From Pseudomonas kribbensis (GTDB taxonomy: Bacteria > Pseudomonadota > Gammaproteobacteria > Pseudomonadales > Pseudomonadaceae), in NCBI RefSeq assembly GCF_003352185.1, contig NZ_CP029608.1, positions 3,844,001 to 3,908,000 of the forward strand: a DNA stretch of 64,000 nt, written 5' to 3'. This document shows, piece by piece, positions 41,822 through 50,069 of this stretch (positions within the stretch are counted from its first letter, which is position 1; the number at the start of each line of letters is the position of its first letter). A program made the translations under genes and the position numbers. Below the pieces are notes generated by a model. That model was not told the origin of the DNA, ran no database searches, and saw only the letters and a list, made by a program, of their open reading frames with translations.

Positions 41822-42301
41822 ATGAAACGCCAAATCCTTCTCGGCATCGCTTTCTCGGTACTTGCAGTCAACGCTTTTGCAGCAAAACCCGCTCACACCA
41901 TGATCGCCGAAGGCGGTTCGGATCGATTGATCGAACAGCGTGTAGCTGAAGGTGGTTCGGATCGTCTGCTGGAACGCCGCGTAGCTGAAGGTGGTTCAGA
42001 TCGTCTGCTGGAACGCCGCGTTGCCGAAGGTGGCTCGGATCGTCTGCAGGAACGCCGCGTAGCTGAAGGTGGTTCGGATCGTCTGCTGGAACGCCGTGTT
42101 GCCGAAGGTGGTTCGGATCGTCTGCAAGAACGCCGTGTAGCTGAAGGTGGTTCGGATCGTCTGCTGGAACGCCGTGTTGCCGAAGGTGGTTCGGATCGTC
42201 TGCAAGAACGCCGTGTAGCTGAAGGTGGTTCGGATCGTCTGCTGGAACGTCGCGTAGCTGAAGGTGGTTCGGATCGTCTGATCGAACGCCGCGTTGCATG
42301 A
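41822..42301 (+). CDS. Secreted protein of ten 13-residue tandem repeats
   Basis: A 159-residue protein. A signal peptide of 20 residues (cleavage after FA) is followed by AKPAHTM and ten near-identical repeats of 13 residues, VAEGGSDRLLERR. The units differ only at the eleventh segment (LLE, LQE, LIE) and in the first copy. The unit is 39 bp, and a 78-bp pair (LL then LQ) is repeated almost without change, so expansion is recent. The repeats are strongly charged (Arg, Glu, Asp) and may form a coiled coil or extended rod. I recognise no characterised function. The gene ends at a strong terminator. Confidence 0.85.
   Translation: MKRQILLGIAFSVLAVNAFAAKPAHTMIAEGGSDRLIEQRVAEGGSDRLLERRVAEGGSDRLLERRVAEGGSDRLQERRVAEGGSDRLLERRVAEGGSDRLQERRVAEGGSDRLLERRVAEGGSDRLQERRVAEGGSDRLLERRVAEGGSDRLIERRVA
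41909..42295. repeat. 39-bp coding tandem repeats (10 copies)
   Basis: Ten copies of a 39-bp unit (core GAAGGTGGTTCGGATCGTCT) lie within the repeat-protein gene, with a higher-order 78-bp periodicity. Units start about every 39 bp with few base changes; most differences are synonymous or swap Leu/Gln codons. Confidence 0.93.
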
Positions 42302-42323
42302 CCTGAAAACGCTTTCGCAAGAC

Positions 42324-42360
42324 AAAGAAAAGCCCGGCCTGATCAGCCGGGCTTTTCTTT
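42324..42360. terminator. Rho-independent terminator
   Basis: AAAGAAAAGCCCGGC pairs perfectly with GCCGGGCTTTTCTTT around CTGATCA; it ends the repeat-protein gene. Confidence 0.93.
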
Positions 42361-42420
42361 GCGCGCGTTTCTTGCGACTGCCGGGTAAGCTGCGGTTACC
42401 GCGCCGAGATTCAGGTTTCC

Positions 42421-42822
42421 ATGGACATTGAACGACTACTGAAGAAAAAACAGCTCAACGTACAGGAGCAAAACGAGGTCACCGCCCATCGCCTGATGCT
42501 GACGGCCCACGAATGGCGCGAGCGTGGTGTGCCTGCCGCACTGGGCCGGTTCGGGGAATCCCAAGGCGTCGATTGGTCCAAGTCAATCGTGATCGAACTG
42601 GAAATCGACTTTCCAGGCATGCCTCGGCTCTTCGGGCGCCTGTTGAATCAGGATGAGCGCTTCATCGCATTTGAAATCGATACAGACGCTTCGCACGAGC
42701 GCATTGAATCCGTTGATCGCTGGGAAGACATTTCGGCGTTGCAGAATACCTCGGTTTCAAATCCTGGAACCGGCAAGGGCTTCGCCTCGATTGCATTGGC
42801 GGTGCGACGCAAACTCATTTGA
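42421..42822 (+). CDS. Hypothetical protein, 133 residues
   Basis: The product starts MDIERLLKKKQLNVQEQNEV and contains WRERGVPAALGRFGESQGVD and a short Asp/Glu-rich region (EIDTDASHERIESVDRWEDI). It is soluble and acidic, with no signal peptide. I do not recognise a family. The size and acidic charge would fit an immunity-type or adaptor protein, but no toxin gene is nearby. It is closed by its own terminator. Confidence 0.75.
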   Translation: MDIERLLKKKQLNVQEQNEVTAHRLMLTAHEWRERGVPAALGRFGESQGVDWSKSIVIELEIDFPGMPRLFGRLLNQDERFIAFEIDTDASHERIESVDRWEDISALQNTSVSNPGTGKGFASIALAVRRKLI

Positions 42823-42862
42823 CGGCTCTGTGCCTGCACGGAAGGTCTGCCGCCAACTCAAT

Positions 42863-42893
42863 AAAAAGCCCGGCATCATTCGCCGGGCTTTTT
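42863..42893. terminator. Rho-independent terminator
   Basis: AAAAAGCCCGGC pairs with GCCGGGCTTTTT around a short ATCATTC loop, between convergent genes. Confidence 0.9.
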
Positions 42894-42909
42894 CACATCC
42901 AGCCGTCGC

Positions 42910-43245
42910 TTACTGAACGGTTTTCAGCTTGACCACATCACCGGAGACCTTGGTGGTGTAGCCGCTCAGAACCCATGCCCAGAACCAGTTTTCCTGAACC
43001 TGGGTGTTGATCATGGCATCGCCGCCCTTGGCCTGGATGGCGGCCTCTTGCGCGCGGACGAAACGGCTGTTCTGCCGGATCGGGATCACGCCGAACAGCA
43101 TCAGGCCGGTGGCGGTCGCTTCGCTGTGGCCGATCACGGTGTACTGGTTGCTGTCGTAGTGTTTGCTGTTCATCGGGGTGCCGGTGCAACCTGCCAGAAC
43201 CACACCGAACAGTGCGGCGGCGACTACTTTGCTGAGGTATTTCAC
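42910..43245 (-). CDS. Small lipoprotein of unknown function
   Basis: The 111-residue protein begins at a GTG (43243-43245), giving M(V)KYLSKVVAAALFGVVLAG then the lipobox cysteine (LAGC, about residue 20). The longer upstream frame has no ribosome-binding sequence. The mature part contains GHSEATATGLMLFGVIPIRQ, which resembles TRL-like lipoproteins. No neighbour relation helps to define function. Confidence 0.78.
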   Translation of the reverse strand: MKYLSKVVAAALFGVVLAGCTGTPMNSKHYDSNQYTVIGHSEATATGLMLFGVIPIRQNSRFVRAQEAAIQAKGGDAMINTQVQENWFWAWVLSGYTTKVSGDVVKLKTVQ

Positions 43246-43378
43246 TGCAAGACTCCATGGGTAAACGCCCGGGATCCATCTCTCGGGCGGCGCACACTTT
43301 ACCGGAGGCAATGGCACATTAGTATCAACCACGACATATTTCATGAAGCGCCATCGGCACAGCGCTTCACGAGTCTCT

Positions 43379-44467
43379 TCAGGTATTGGTCTTCAATTTG
43401 GTCCACAACCGCGTCGTCAACCGCGCAATCGCCGCCGGCAACTCTTCCACGGTGAACAGCTTGTCCATCACCTCTTTCGGCGGGTAGATCGCCAGATCCT
43501 GTTTCACCGCCGGCGTCAGGAACTCATTCGCCGCCGCGTTGGGGTTGGCGTAGTGAATGCTGTTGCTGATGTTGGCGATCACCTTCGGCTCAAGCAGGTA
43601 GTTCATGTAGCTGTAGCCATTCTTCTGGTGGGGCGCGTTCCTGGGCATGACCACCATGTCGAACCACAACGTCGTGCCTTCGTCGGGAATCGAATAAGCG
43701 ATGTCGATACCGTTTTTCGCTTCCTTGGCACTGGCGGCAGCCTGGACGACATCGCCGTTGAAACCGATCACCGCACAGACGTTGCCGTTGGCCAGATCGC
43801 TGATGTACTTCGACGCGTGGAAGTACTGCACGTAAGGGCGAATCTTGAACAAGGCCGCTTCGGCTTTTTGGTAATCCGCCGGTTCATGGCTGTGTGGCGG
43901 CAGGCCCAGGTAGTTGAGGGTGATCGGCAACACCTGGGTCGGGTTGTCGATGATCGCCACGCCGCACTGGCTCAACTTCTTGATGTTGTCCTCTTCGAAA
44001 AACAGCTTCCACGAACGGGTAACGTCGGTGTTGCCGAAGATCGCCTTGATCTTCTCGACGTTGTAACCGATACCGGCGGTGCCCCACATGTACGGATAAC
44101 CGTATTGATTGCCCGGATCGTTGACTTCGAGTTTCTTCATCAACTGCGGGTCGAGGTTCTTCCAGTTCGAAAGTTGCGACTTGTCGAGTTTCTGGATCGC
44201 GCCGGCCTTGATCAGCCGCGACAGAAAGTGGTTCGACGGACTGACCACGTCGTAACCGGTATTACCGGTCATCAACTTCGATTCCAGCACTTCGTTGCTG
44301 TCATGGATGTCGTAAGTGGCCTTGATGCCGGTGGCTTGGGTGAAGTTGGCCAGGGTGTCGTCGGCGATGTAGCCGTTCCAGTTGGAAATGTTGACCGCTT
44401 CGTCGGCCAGGGCGCCGGTCGATGCCGTTGCGAGCAGGACCGCCAGGGAAAGTGTGTGGGCGCGCAT
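43379..44467 (-). CDS. Polyamine ABC transporter periplasmic binding protein (PotF/SpuD-like)
   Basis: The 362-residue protein has a signal peptide (cleavage near ALA, residue 21) and polyamine-binding landmarks: NISNWNGYIADDTLANFTQA, YDVVSPSNHFLSRL and GYPYMWGTAGIGYNVEKI. It binds putrescine or spermidine for an ABC importer. No permease or ATPase gene is next to it; the upstream PuuB-like oxidase is on the same strand 51 bp away. Together they suggest an uptake-and-catabolism unit for polyamines. Confidence 0.93.
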   Translation of the reverse strand: MRAHTLSLAVLLATASTGALADEAVNISNWNGYIADDTLANFTQATGIKATYDIHDSNEVLESKLMTGNTGYDVVSPSNHFLSRLIKAGAIQKLDKSQLSNWKNLDPQLMKKLEVNDPGNQYGYPYMWGTAGIGYNVEKIKAIFGNTDVTRSWKLFFEEDNIKKLSQCGVAIIDNPTQVLPITLNYLGLPPHSHEPADYQKAEAALFKIRPYVQYFHASKYISDLANGNVCAVIGFNGDVVQAAASAKEAKNGIDIAYSIPDEGTTLWFDMVVMPRNAPHQKNGYSYMNYLLEPKVIANISNSIHYANPNAAANEFLTPAVKQDLAIYPPKEVMDKLFTVEELPAAIARLTTRLWTKLKTNT

Positions 44468-44518
44468 GTTCTGTCACCTGAATTGAGTGGCTTTTGTTCT
44501 TGTGGGATGTGCGGAATT

Positions 44519-45820
44519 TCAGATTTCTGTTCTGGCCCTGACCGCCTCCACGCGCATGCGAAGCATGGCACCGATATCGAAGAAAGGTCGCGGCGGCAGC
44601 CAGCCGGGTTCGGCCCGTTGCATCACCGATTGCAGCAAGGGCGAGTCGACGCCCGACGCCAGCTCCGCCAACAGCCGTCCCCACAGGGTTCCGCGCGCCA
44701 CGCCCGAACCGTTGCAACCGGCGACGGCGAAAACTCCCTCCTCAACCCGGTCGAAATAGGCCTGGCCGCTGCGGCTCGCACTCAGGTGACCGGTCCAGGT
44801 GTAGCGGATGTCTTGCTCGCCGAGGAACGGAAAGCGCCGTTGCAGACCGCGCACATGATGTTGTCGGCGCAGAACCAGCTCACTGTTGGACAGGTCCCGC
44901 GTGCGGTACTCGGCGGTGTTGCGAATCATCACCCGGCGATCCGGGGTCAACCGCACGGTCGCGCCCAACGGCCGGGTCGAGAGCACGCCCCACGGCTCGA
45001 CCGAACCGATGGCCGCGAACTCCTGATCCGTAAGCGGTCGCGTGAGGCTGGCGCTCAACTCCATCGGGAACGTGGCGCTGTCGTTGATGCCGACGCGAGG
45101 AATGAAGGCGTTGAGGCATACCAGCACCTGCTTCGCCTCGACACTGCCTTCGGCGCCTTGGGCGCGTAGACGCCCCGAACCAACACGCTCAAGACCCGAA
45201 ATATCGGTATTTTCAAACACCGTGACATTCTCCGGGAGCGCATCGAGCAAGCCCTTCACATACTTGGCCGGTTGCAGCAGCGCATTGCCATTGCCGCACC
45301 AGATCGCCGCCTGATAGTGACGAGTGCCGAGTTTTCGACTCAACGACTCGCCTTGCAGAAATTCAGCGCGGGCACCAAGGGCACGCAGCGTGGCCAGTTT
45401 CGCATCGACCTGATTGAGCTTGGCCGGATCGTTGACGGCGAAGAAATAACCGCTGTCGCGGAAGTCGCAATCGATGGCGTGTCGGGCAATGCGTTGGCGG
45501 ACTTCTTCGCTGGCGGCGCGGGAAATCGCCGTGTCGACTTCAAACCCGGCAAAGCCTGCGGCGCCGATCAGTTCGCTGTTGGCCGGGTGTTCATGGGCGA
45601 CCACGAATCCCGAGTTGCGCGCCGAAGCGCCCTGCGCCGCCGATTGCCGATCAACCACCACAATCCGCGCCTCGGGATGCAGTTGCGCGAGGTTATGCGC
45701 GGCGCTGAGCCCGGTGATGCCGGCCCCGATCACCAGCCAGTCGGCTTTTTGCGCTCCGCTCAGGCGACCGCGTGCCGGGGCGTTTCCGGCTTGTGCGATC
45801 CAGCCACAGATATTGTCCAT
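44519..45820 (-). CDS. PuuB-like FAD-dependent oxidoreductase (gamma-glutamylputrescine oxidase type)
   Basis: The 433-residue protein has the DAO-family FAD motif DWLVIGAGITGLSAAHNLAQ at about 27-46 and the segments ASARNSGFVVAHEH and RYTWTGHLSASRSGQAYFDR found in PuuB/OrdL-like enzymes. These oxidise gamma-glutamylputrescine or related amines. The start MDNICGWIAQAGNAPARG is at 45818-45820. It is divergent from a LysR gene and followed by the polyamine-binding protein. A role in polyamine use is thus likely, but a different amine substrate cannot be excluded. Confidence 0.88.
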   Translation of the reverse strand: MDNICGWIAQAGNAPARGRLSGAQKADWLVIGAGITGLSAAHNLAQLHPEARIVVVDRQSAAQGASARNSGFVVAHEHPANSELIGAAGFAGFEVDTAISRAASEEVRQRIARHAIDCDFRDSGYFFAVNDPAKLNQVDAKLATLRALGARAEFLQGESLSRKLGTRHYQAAIWCGNGNALLQPAKYVKGLLDALPENVTVFENTDISGLERVGSGRLRAQGAEGSVEAKQVLVCLNAFIPRVGINDSATFPMELSASLTRPLTDQEFAAIGSVEPWGVLSTRPLGATVRLTPDRRVMIRNTAEYRTRDLSNSELVLRRQHHVRGLQRRFPFLGEQDIRYTWTGHLSASRSGQAYFDRVEEGVFAVAGCNGSGVARGTLWGRLLAELASGVDSPLLQSVMQRAEPGWLPPRPFFDIGAMLRMRVEAVRARTEI

Positions 45821-45980
45821 GCATCACCTCGTAAGACTGTCGTTCAGCGGCTTGCCTTCTTCGGATTCCCATGCGTGAATCGCATGCCCGTGTTGTGAAG
45901 ATTGCCGCCAGAACTAGAATCTATAGGGTCTTCAAACGCCTCACCAACGCTAAGAAATCATCGAGCCATTCTGAAAACGC

Positions 45981-46859
45981 ATGGATAAAATTCGCCACGT
46001 TCCGTCCCTGCAAGCCATGCAGGCACTGGTCGAAGTCGCCCGATGCGGCAGCTTCACTCAGGCTGCGCAGACGTTGTGCCTGACCCAAAGCGCCGTCAGC
46101 CGGCAGATCCAGCAACTGGAAAGCCACTTCAATGTGGCGCTGTTCGTGCGCACCAGTCGCAACCTGCACCTGACTCCGGAAGGCGAACAGGTGCTGGCCA
46201 GTGCCCGGAGCATTTTCGAGCAACTCAAAAACCTCGAAGAGCGCCTCACGCCGCAGAAACGCCCGTTCCGCATTCGCCTGCATGTGTCGCTGGCAGTGCG
46301 CTGGTTGCTGCCCAGACTCAGCGACTTTTATCTGCACCATCCCGAGGTTTCGCTGGCCATCGAAACCGTTGCCACCGAAGTCGTCGAGCCCACCAGTGAC
46401 AGCGACGCGTACATCCTTTATTTGCCGACGGCATCGAGTGATCCGGACTGCCTGACGCTGTTTCAGGAAACCCTGGTGCCGGTGTGCGCCCCCGGTTTGG
46501 TGGACGCCCCCCGGTCAGTCGAAGAACTGCAGCGTTTTGCCTTGCTGCATCGCTCGGCGGATCGCCAGGCCTGGATCGAATGGCTGGCCGCGAACGACGG
46601 CAAACCGCTGGAAGCTTACCGGCACATCCCGTTCAACCTCGATGAACTGGCACTGGATGCGGCGGCGCGGGGATTGGGTGTGGCGGTGACGGACATGACG
46701 CTCGCGGCAGAATCCATCGAGCGTGGGGTGTTGGTGGTGCCGTTCGGACAGCCGCTGAAAACCGGGGGGATTTATTCGTTGTGCCTGCAGCCGTCAGCGG
46801 CAGCGCATCCGGCGTGTGGGGTGGTGATGGGGTGGTTTGCGGGGCAGGCCGAGCGCTAA
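45981..46859 (+). CDS. LysR-family regulator, GcvA-like
   Basis: The 292-residue LysR protein has HTH LTQSAVSRQIQQLESHFNV (about 33-51) and a GcvA/AmpR-like effector domain (PFRIRLHVSLAVRWLLPRLS). It is divergent from the PuuB-like oxidase and polyamine-binding-protein genes, with 160 bp between starts, and is their likely regulator. Confidence 0.92.
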   Translation: MDKIRHVPSLQAMQALVEVARCGSFTQAAQTLCLTQSAVSRQIQQLESHFNVALFVRTSRNLHLTPEGEQVLASARSIFEQLKNLEERLTPQKRPFRIRLHVSLAVRWLLPRLSDFYLHHPEVSLAIETVATEVVEPTSDSDAYILYLPTASSDPDCLTLFQETLVPVCAPGLVDAPRSVEELQRFALLHRSADRQAWIEWLAANDGKPLEAYRHIPFNLDELALDAAARGLGVAVTDMTLAAESIERGVLVVPFGQPLKTGGIYSLCLQPSAAAHPACGVVMGWFAGQAER

Positions 46860-46861
46860 AT

Positions 46862-47320
46862 ATGATTGAATTGTCAATAAATGAACTCTGCGAAAACAAC
46901 ATGAAGAAGCACAGAACAGAACGTCTCGAAATGGACCCACACTTTTTGATCGCCAGAAACGTCCCCTGGTGCGATGAATATGACTACCTATCCTTCACCG
47001 GGCGAATGCATGGAAGACGGAAATGGTCGCGCAAGGAATACTGGAAACTCGAATGGGCGCTTTATCAATTAGTCGATGAGGAAGATTTTTCACAAGAACT
47101 TTACTGGCGAGCTTTCAAGATTTTCAGCATCACTCAAAATAGTTTTACCTCCCATTATGATCCCCGTGATCTGTACAAAATCCGCAACCTGAAACGCAGT
47201 GAACTCTATGAGATTCGCCAGCGGTTTCGATCGGTCTTTGAAGGATTCTTCTCCGGGCAGATGCCGAGCCTCAAATACTACGAAGAACAAAATCCTCTAC
47301 TCATTGATCAAGGCGACTGA
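46862..47320 (+). CDS. Imm41-family immunity protein (orphan)
   Basis: The 152-residue acidic protein contains NVPWCDEYDYLSFTGRMHG, WSRKEYWKLEWALYQL, AFKIFSIT and FEGFFSGQMPSL, the pattern of the Imm41 family that protects from polymorphic toxins. No toxin gene is adjacent; a partial Rhs gene starts 14 kb away. Its base composition is clearly more AT-rich than flanking genes, and codon use is unlike theirs, suggesting transfer. No clear ribosome-binding sequence precedes the ATG at 46862; later starts at 46901 or 46931 would still keep the domain. It overlaps the convergent cytochrome gene by 13 bp. Confidence 0.78.
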   Translation: MIELSINELCENNMKKHRTERLEMDPHFLIARNVPWCDEYDYLSFTGRMHGRRKWSRKEYWKLEWALYQLVDEEDFSQELYWRAFKIFSITQNSFTSHYDPRDLYKIRNLKRSELYEIRQRFRSVFEGFFSGQMPSLKYYEEQNPLLIDQGD

Positions 47321-47697
47321 AAAGTCTGGAGATACGCCAACAAATTATCGATTTTCTCCTCGTAACTCAGCCCCCAGAAGATCATCCGCGTCCCCGGCAC
47401 CACGCCTTTCGGATCTTTCAGATACGCCGTCAGCGTTTCGCGGCTCCAGGTGATGCCGGAGTTCTTCATTGCATCGGAGTACACGTAGTTCGCCGAGGTC
47501 CCCGCCGGACGGCCGATGATGCCGTTGAGTTGCGGGCCGAATCCGGGGCGGGCGGACTCGCCGACCTGGTGGCAGCCACCGCACAGGCGCGGGAAGATTT
47601 TGCCGCCGGCCTCGGCGTCGCCAGCCGCCAGGGCGGGCGTGCTGAACAGACCTGCGTTGAGGATCAGGGCGAGGGTCAGTAACGCGGTGTTTTTCAT
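47308..47697 (-). CDS. Class I c-type cytochrome
   Basis: The 129-residue protein has a signal peptide (cleavage near ALA, residue 24), a heme attachment motif CGGCH (C39, C42, H43) and axial methionine in GTRMIFWGL. The fold matches mitochondrial-like small cytochromes c (C-type c550/c2). It acts as a periplasmic electron carrier; its partner is unknown. The start is ATG 47695-47697. Confidence 0.93.
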   Translation of the reverse strand: MKNTALLTLALILNAGLFSTPALAAGDAEAGGKIFPRLCGGCHQVGESARPGFGPQLNGIIGRPAGTSANYVYSDAMKNSGITWSRETLTAYLKDPKGVVPGTRMIFWGLSYEEKIDNLLAYLQTFQSP

Positions 47698-47752
47698 CGG
47701 GAGCATCCAGATCTTCGGCGGCGCCAAGGGTAATCCTGCGGGGAGCGTTGCG

Positions 47753-49084
47753 CTACAGGTAAGCCGCGATCACCCGCCGGACTTTGAGCAAGGCTTGACG
47801 CAGGACAAGCATGTCCACCGAGCCCAGCGCCAGCCGGATCGCGTGGGGCACATGGGCCGAAACGGTGAACGGCTCGGCGTTGGTGACCGAGATCTGCGCC
47901 TTCATCAGCTCGATCACCACCTGATCGGACCTTGCGTCTTCCGGTAGCGGCAGCCAGAGGAAATACGAGGAAGGATGGCCAACCATCGGCAAGCCTTGCA
48001 GGATTTCAGCTGCCAGCGCCTGACGGGCCCGTGCGTCATCGCGCTTTTGCGCCTCCAGCAAGGTGACTGTGCCGTCGTCGAGCCAGCCGCAGGCCATCGC
48101 GGTCATCACCCCCGGCGTGTTCCAGGTGGTGGCGCGGATGATGCGTTCCAGTGCCGGGACGATTTTCAGCGGCGCCGCGATGAAGCCGACGCGCAGGCCC
48201 GTGGCGATGTTTTTCGAAAGCCCCGAGACGTACACCGTGCGCTCCGGCGCCAGATCCGCCAGCGGTGGTGGCGGGTTATCGACCAGAAAGGCGTAGGCAG
48301 CGTCTTCGATGATCGTCAGATCATGCTGTCGGGCAATCGCCACCAGTTGTTCACGCTGCGCCAGCGGCATCACCCAGCCCAGCGGATTGTGCAGGGTCGG
48401 CATGCTGTACACGGCACGCACCGGGCGGTTGCGGCAGAGTCTGTCGAGTGCCGCCAGATCCGGACCGTTCTCGAGCACGGGAATCGCGACCACTTCAAGG
48501 TGCAACGCTTCGGCGAGCACCTTGAAGCCTGAATAGGTCAGCGCATCGGCCGCGATTACGTCACCGGGATTGAGCTTTGCCATCAACGTCACCGCCAGCC
48601 CTTGCTGGGCACCGTTGACGATCAACACCTGCTCGGCGTCGACACTCAGGCCTCGGGCCTGCAAGTGCCGGGCAACCGAAGCCCGTTCATGCTGGCGACC
48701 GGCGTGGGGCTGATAACGCAACAGCGCTTCGAGGTCGCCGGACAGCGCCAATTGCCGCAAAGCGGTGCGCAACAGATCGGCCTGCCCCGGCAGCGACGGG
48801 TAGTTGAAGTTGAGGTCGATCATGCCGACAGCGATGTCTTTCTGATCAATGCCCTGCCCCGGCAACAACGAGGTTTCCCGGACAAACGTGCCGCGCCCGG
48901 TTTCGCCGCTGACCAGGCCCATGGCCTCAAGCTCCGCATACACCCGCGACGCCGTGACCAGCGCCAGCCCTTCGCTCGCCGCCAGTTGCCGATGGGTCGG
49001 CAGACGCGTGCCGGGCAACAGGCGACCGCTGCGAATGTCGGCGGCATAGGAATCAACGAGGGTCTTGTAACGGGAGCGCGGCAT
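47753..49084 (-). CDS. MocR-type regulator (GntR HTH fused to aminotransferase-like domain)
   Basis: The 443-residue protein has an N-terminal GntR winged helix (about residues 5-70; TRLPTHRQLAASEGLALVTA) and a fold-type I aminotransferase domain with the PLP-lysine in VSGLSKNIATGLR (K291) and NGAQQGL/TLHNPLG elements. MocR proteins bind PLP to control genes rather than catalyse. It is divergent from an EamA exporter gene with 91 bp between starts, its probable target. Confidence 0.93.
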   Translation of the reverse strand: MPRSRYKTLVDSYAADIRSGRLLPGTRLPTHRQLAASEGLALVTASRVYAELEAMGLVSGETGRGTFVRETSLLPGQGIDQKDIAVGMIDLNFNYPSLPGQADLLRTALRQLALSGDLEALLRYQPHAGRQHERASVARHLQARGLSVDAEQVLIVNGAQQGLAVTLMAKLNPGDVIAADALTYSGFKVLAEALHLEVVAIPVLENGPDLAALDRLCRNRPVRAVYSMPTLHNPLGWVMPLAQREQLVAIARQHDLTIIEDAAYAFLVDNPPPPLADLAPERTVYVSGLSKNIATGLRVGFIAAPLKIVPALERIIRATTWNTPGVMTAMACGWLDDGTVTLLEAQKRDDARARQALAAEILQGLPMVGHPSSYFLWLPLPEDARSDQVVIELMKAQISVTNAEPFTVSAHVPHAIRLALGSVDMLVLRQALLKVRRVIAAYL

Positions 49085-49175
49085 GTCGGGATGTATCCAT
49101 GACAATTCTTTGATTGTGCTGATTCTCAACCCTAGGATGAGCCACAAGCAACCCCACTTTTGAGCCTGACCCGAC

Positions 49176-50069
49176 ATGGATCCAACCACGAATCTGCCCG
49201 CCCCGGCCCTGGAAAAAACCAGTGGCTGGATCAACGGTTTCATCGGCGTCGTGATTTTCAGCGGCTCGCTGCCGGCCACGCGGCTGGCGGTGCTGGAATT
49301 CGACCCGGTGTTCCTCACCGTCATCCGCGCCACCCTCGCCGGGGTCTTGGCGCTGGGCCTGTTGTGGCTGTTTCGTGAACGACGCCCGGCGCGGGATCAG
49401 TGGTTCTCGTTGTTGATCGTGGCATTGGGCGTAGTCGTGGGATTCCCGCTATTGACCGCCCTCGCGCTGCAATACGTGACGTCGGCGCATTCCATTGTGT
49501 TTGTAGGATTGCTGCCACTGGCGACGGCGATTTTCGGCGTGCTGCGCGGCGGTGAACGGCCGCGTCCGGTGTTCTGGATCTTTTCGGTGTTGGGCAGTTC
49601 GCTGGTGGTCGGCTTTGCGGTTTCCCAGGGACTGACCGCTTCGCCCACCGGGGATCTGTTGATGCTGGCGGCGATTCTCGCCTGCGGTCTCGGTTATGCC
49701 GAAGGCGCCAAACTGTCGCGCAGCCTCGGCGGCTGGCAGGTGATCTGCTGGGCACTGGTGTTGTCGCTGCCGGTGATGGCCGTGTTGAGCGTATGGCGGG
49801 CGCCCGCCTCGTTCAGCGGCATCAGCGTGTCGGCGTGGGTGTGCCTGGCGTACGTTTCGCTGTTCAGCATGCTGATCGGTTTTGTGTTCTGGTATCGCGG
49901 ACTGGCTCAGGGCGGGATTGCGGCAGTCGGACAGTTGCAGTTGTTGCAGCCGTTTTTCGGCCTGGCGCTGGCGGCGACGTTGCTGCATGAACACGTCAGC
50001 GTCGGCATGCTGGTGGTCACGTTGGGTGTGATTTTGTGCGTGGCCGGGGCGAAGAAATTCGCCCGATGA
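49176..50069 (+). CDS. EamA (DMT-superfamily) exporter
   Basis: The 297-residue protein has ten transmembrane helices in two EamA repeats (VVIFSGSLPATRLAVLEFDP; QLQLLQPFFGLALAATLLHE). It is likely to export an amino acid or other metabolite. It is divergent from a MocR regulator, the usual layout for PLP- or amine-linked transport control. Its stop codon directly abuts the convergent AraC gene. Confidence 0.92.
   Translation: MDPTTNLPAPALEKTSGWINGFIGVVIFSGSLPATRLAVLEFDPVFLTVIRATLAGVLALGLLWLFRERRPARDQWFSLLIVALGVVVGFPLLTALALQYVTSAHSIVFVGLLPLATAIFGVLRGGERPRPVFWIFSVLGSSLVVGFAVSQGLTASPTGDLLMLAAILACGLGYAEGAKLSRSLGGWQVICWALVLSLPVMAVLSVWRAPASFSGISVSAWVCLAYVSLFSMLIGFVFWYRGLAQGGIAAVGQLQLLQPFFGLALAATLLHEHVSVGMLVVTLGVILCVAGAKKFAR

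Noticed and set aside
41909..42295. Possible CRISPR array
   Set aside because: The direct repeats have no unique spacers; units are contiguous 39-bp copies in frame inside a coding gene.
41868..42325. Reverse-strand frames across the 39-bp repeats
   Set aside because: They arise because the unit is a multiple of three without a stop; no ribosome-binding site or signal peptide supports translation.
43343..45169. 608-codon open frame on the plus strand
   Set aside because: It is antisense to the polyamine-binding protein and PuuB-like oxidase genes. Its translation is Arg/His/Val-rich without family motifs, an effect of GC-rich codon use.
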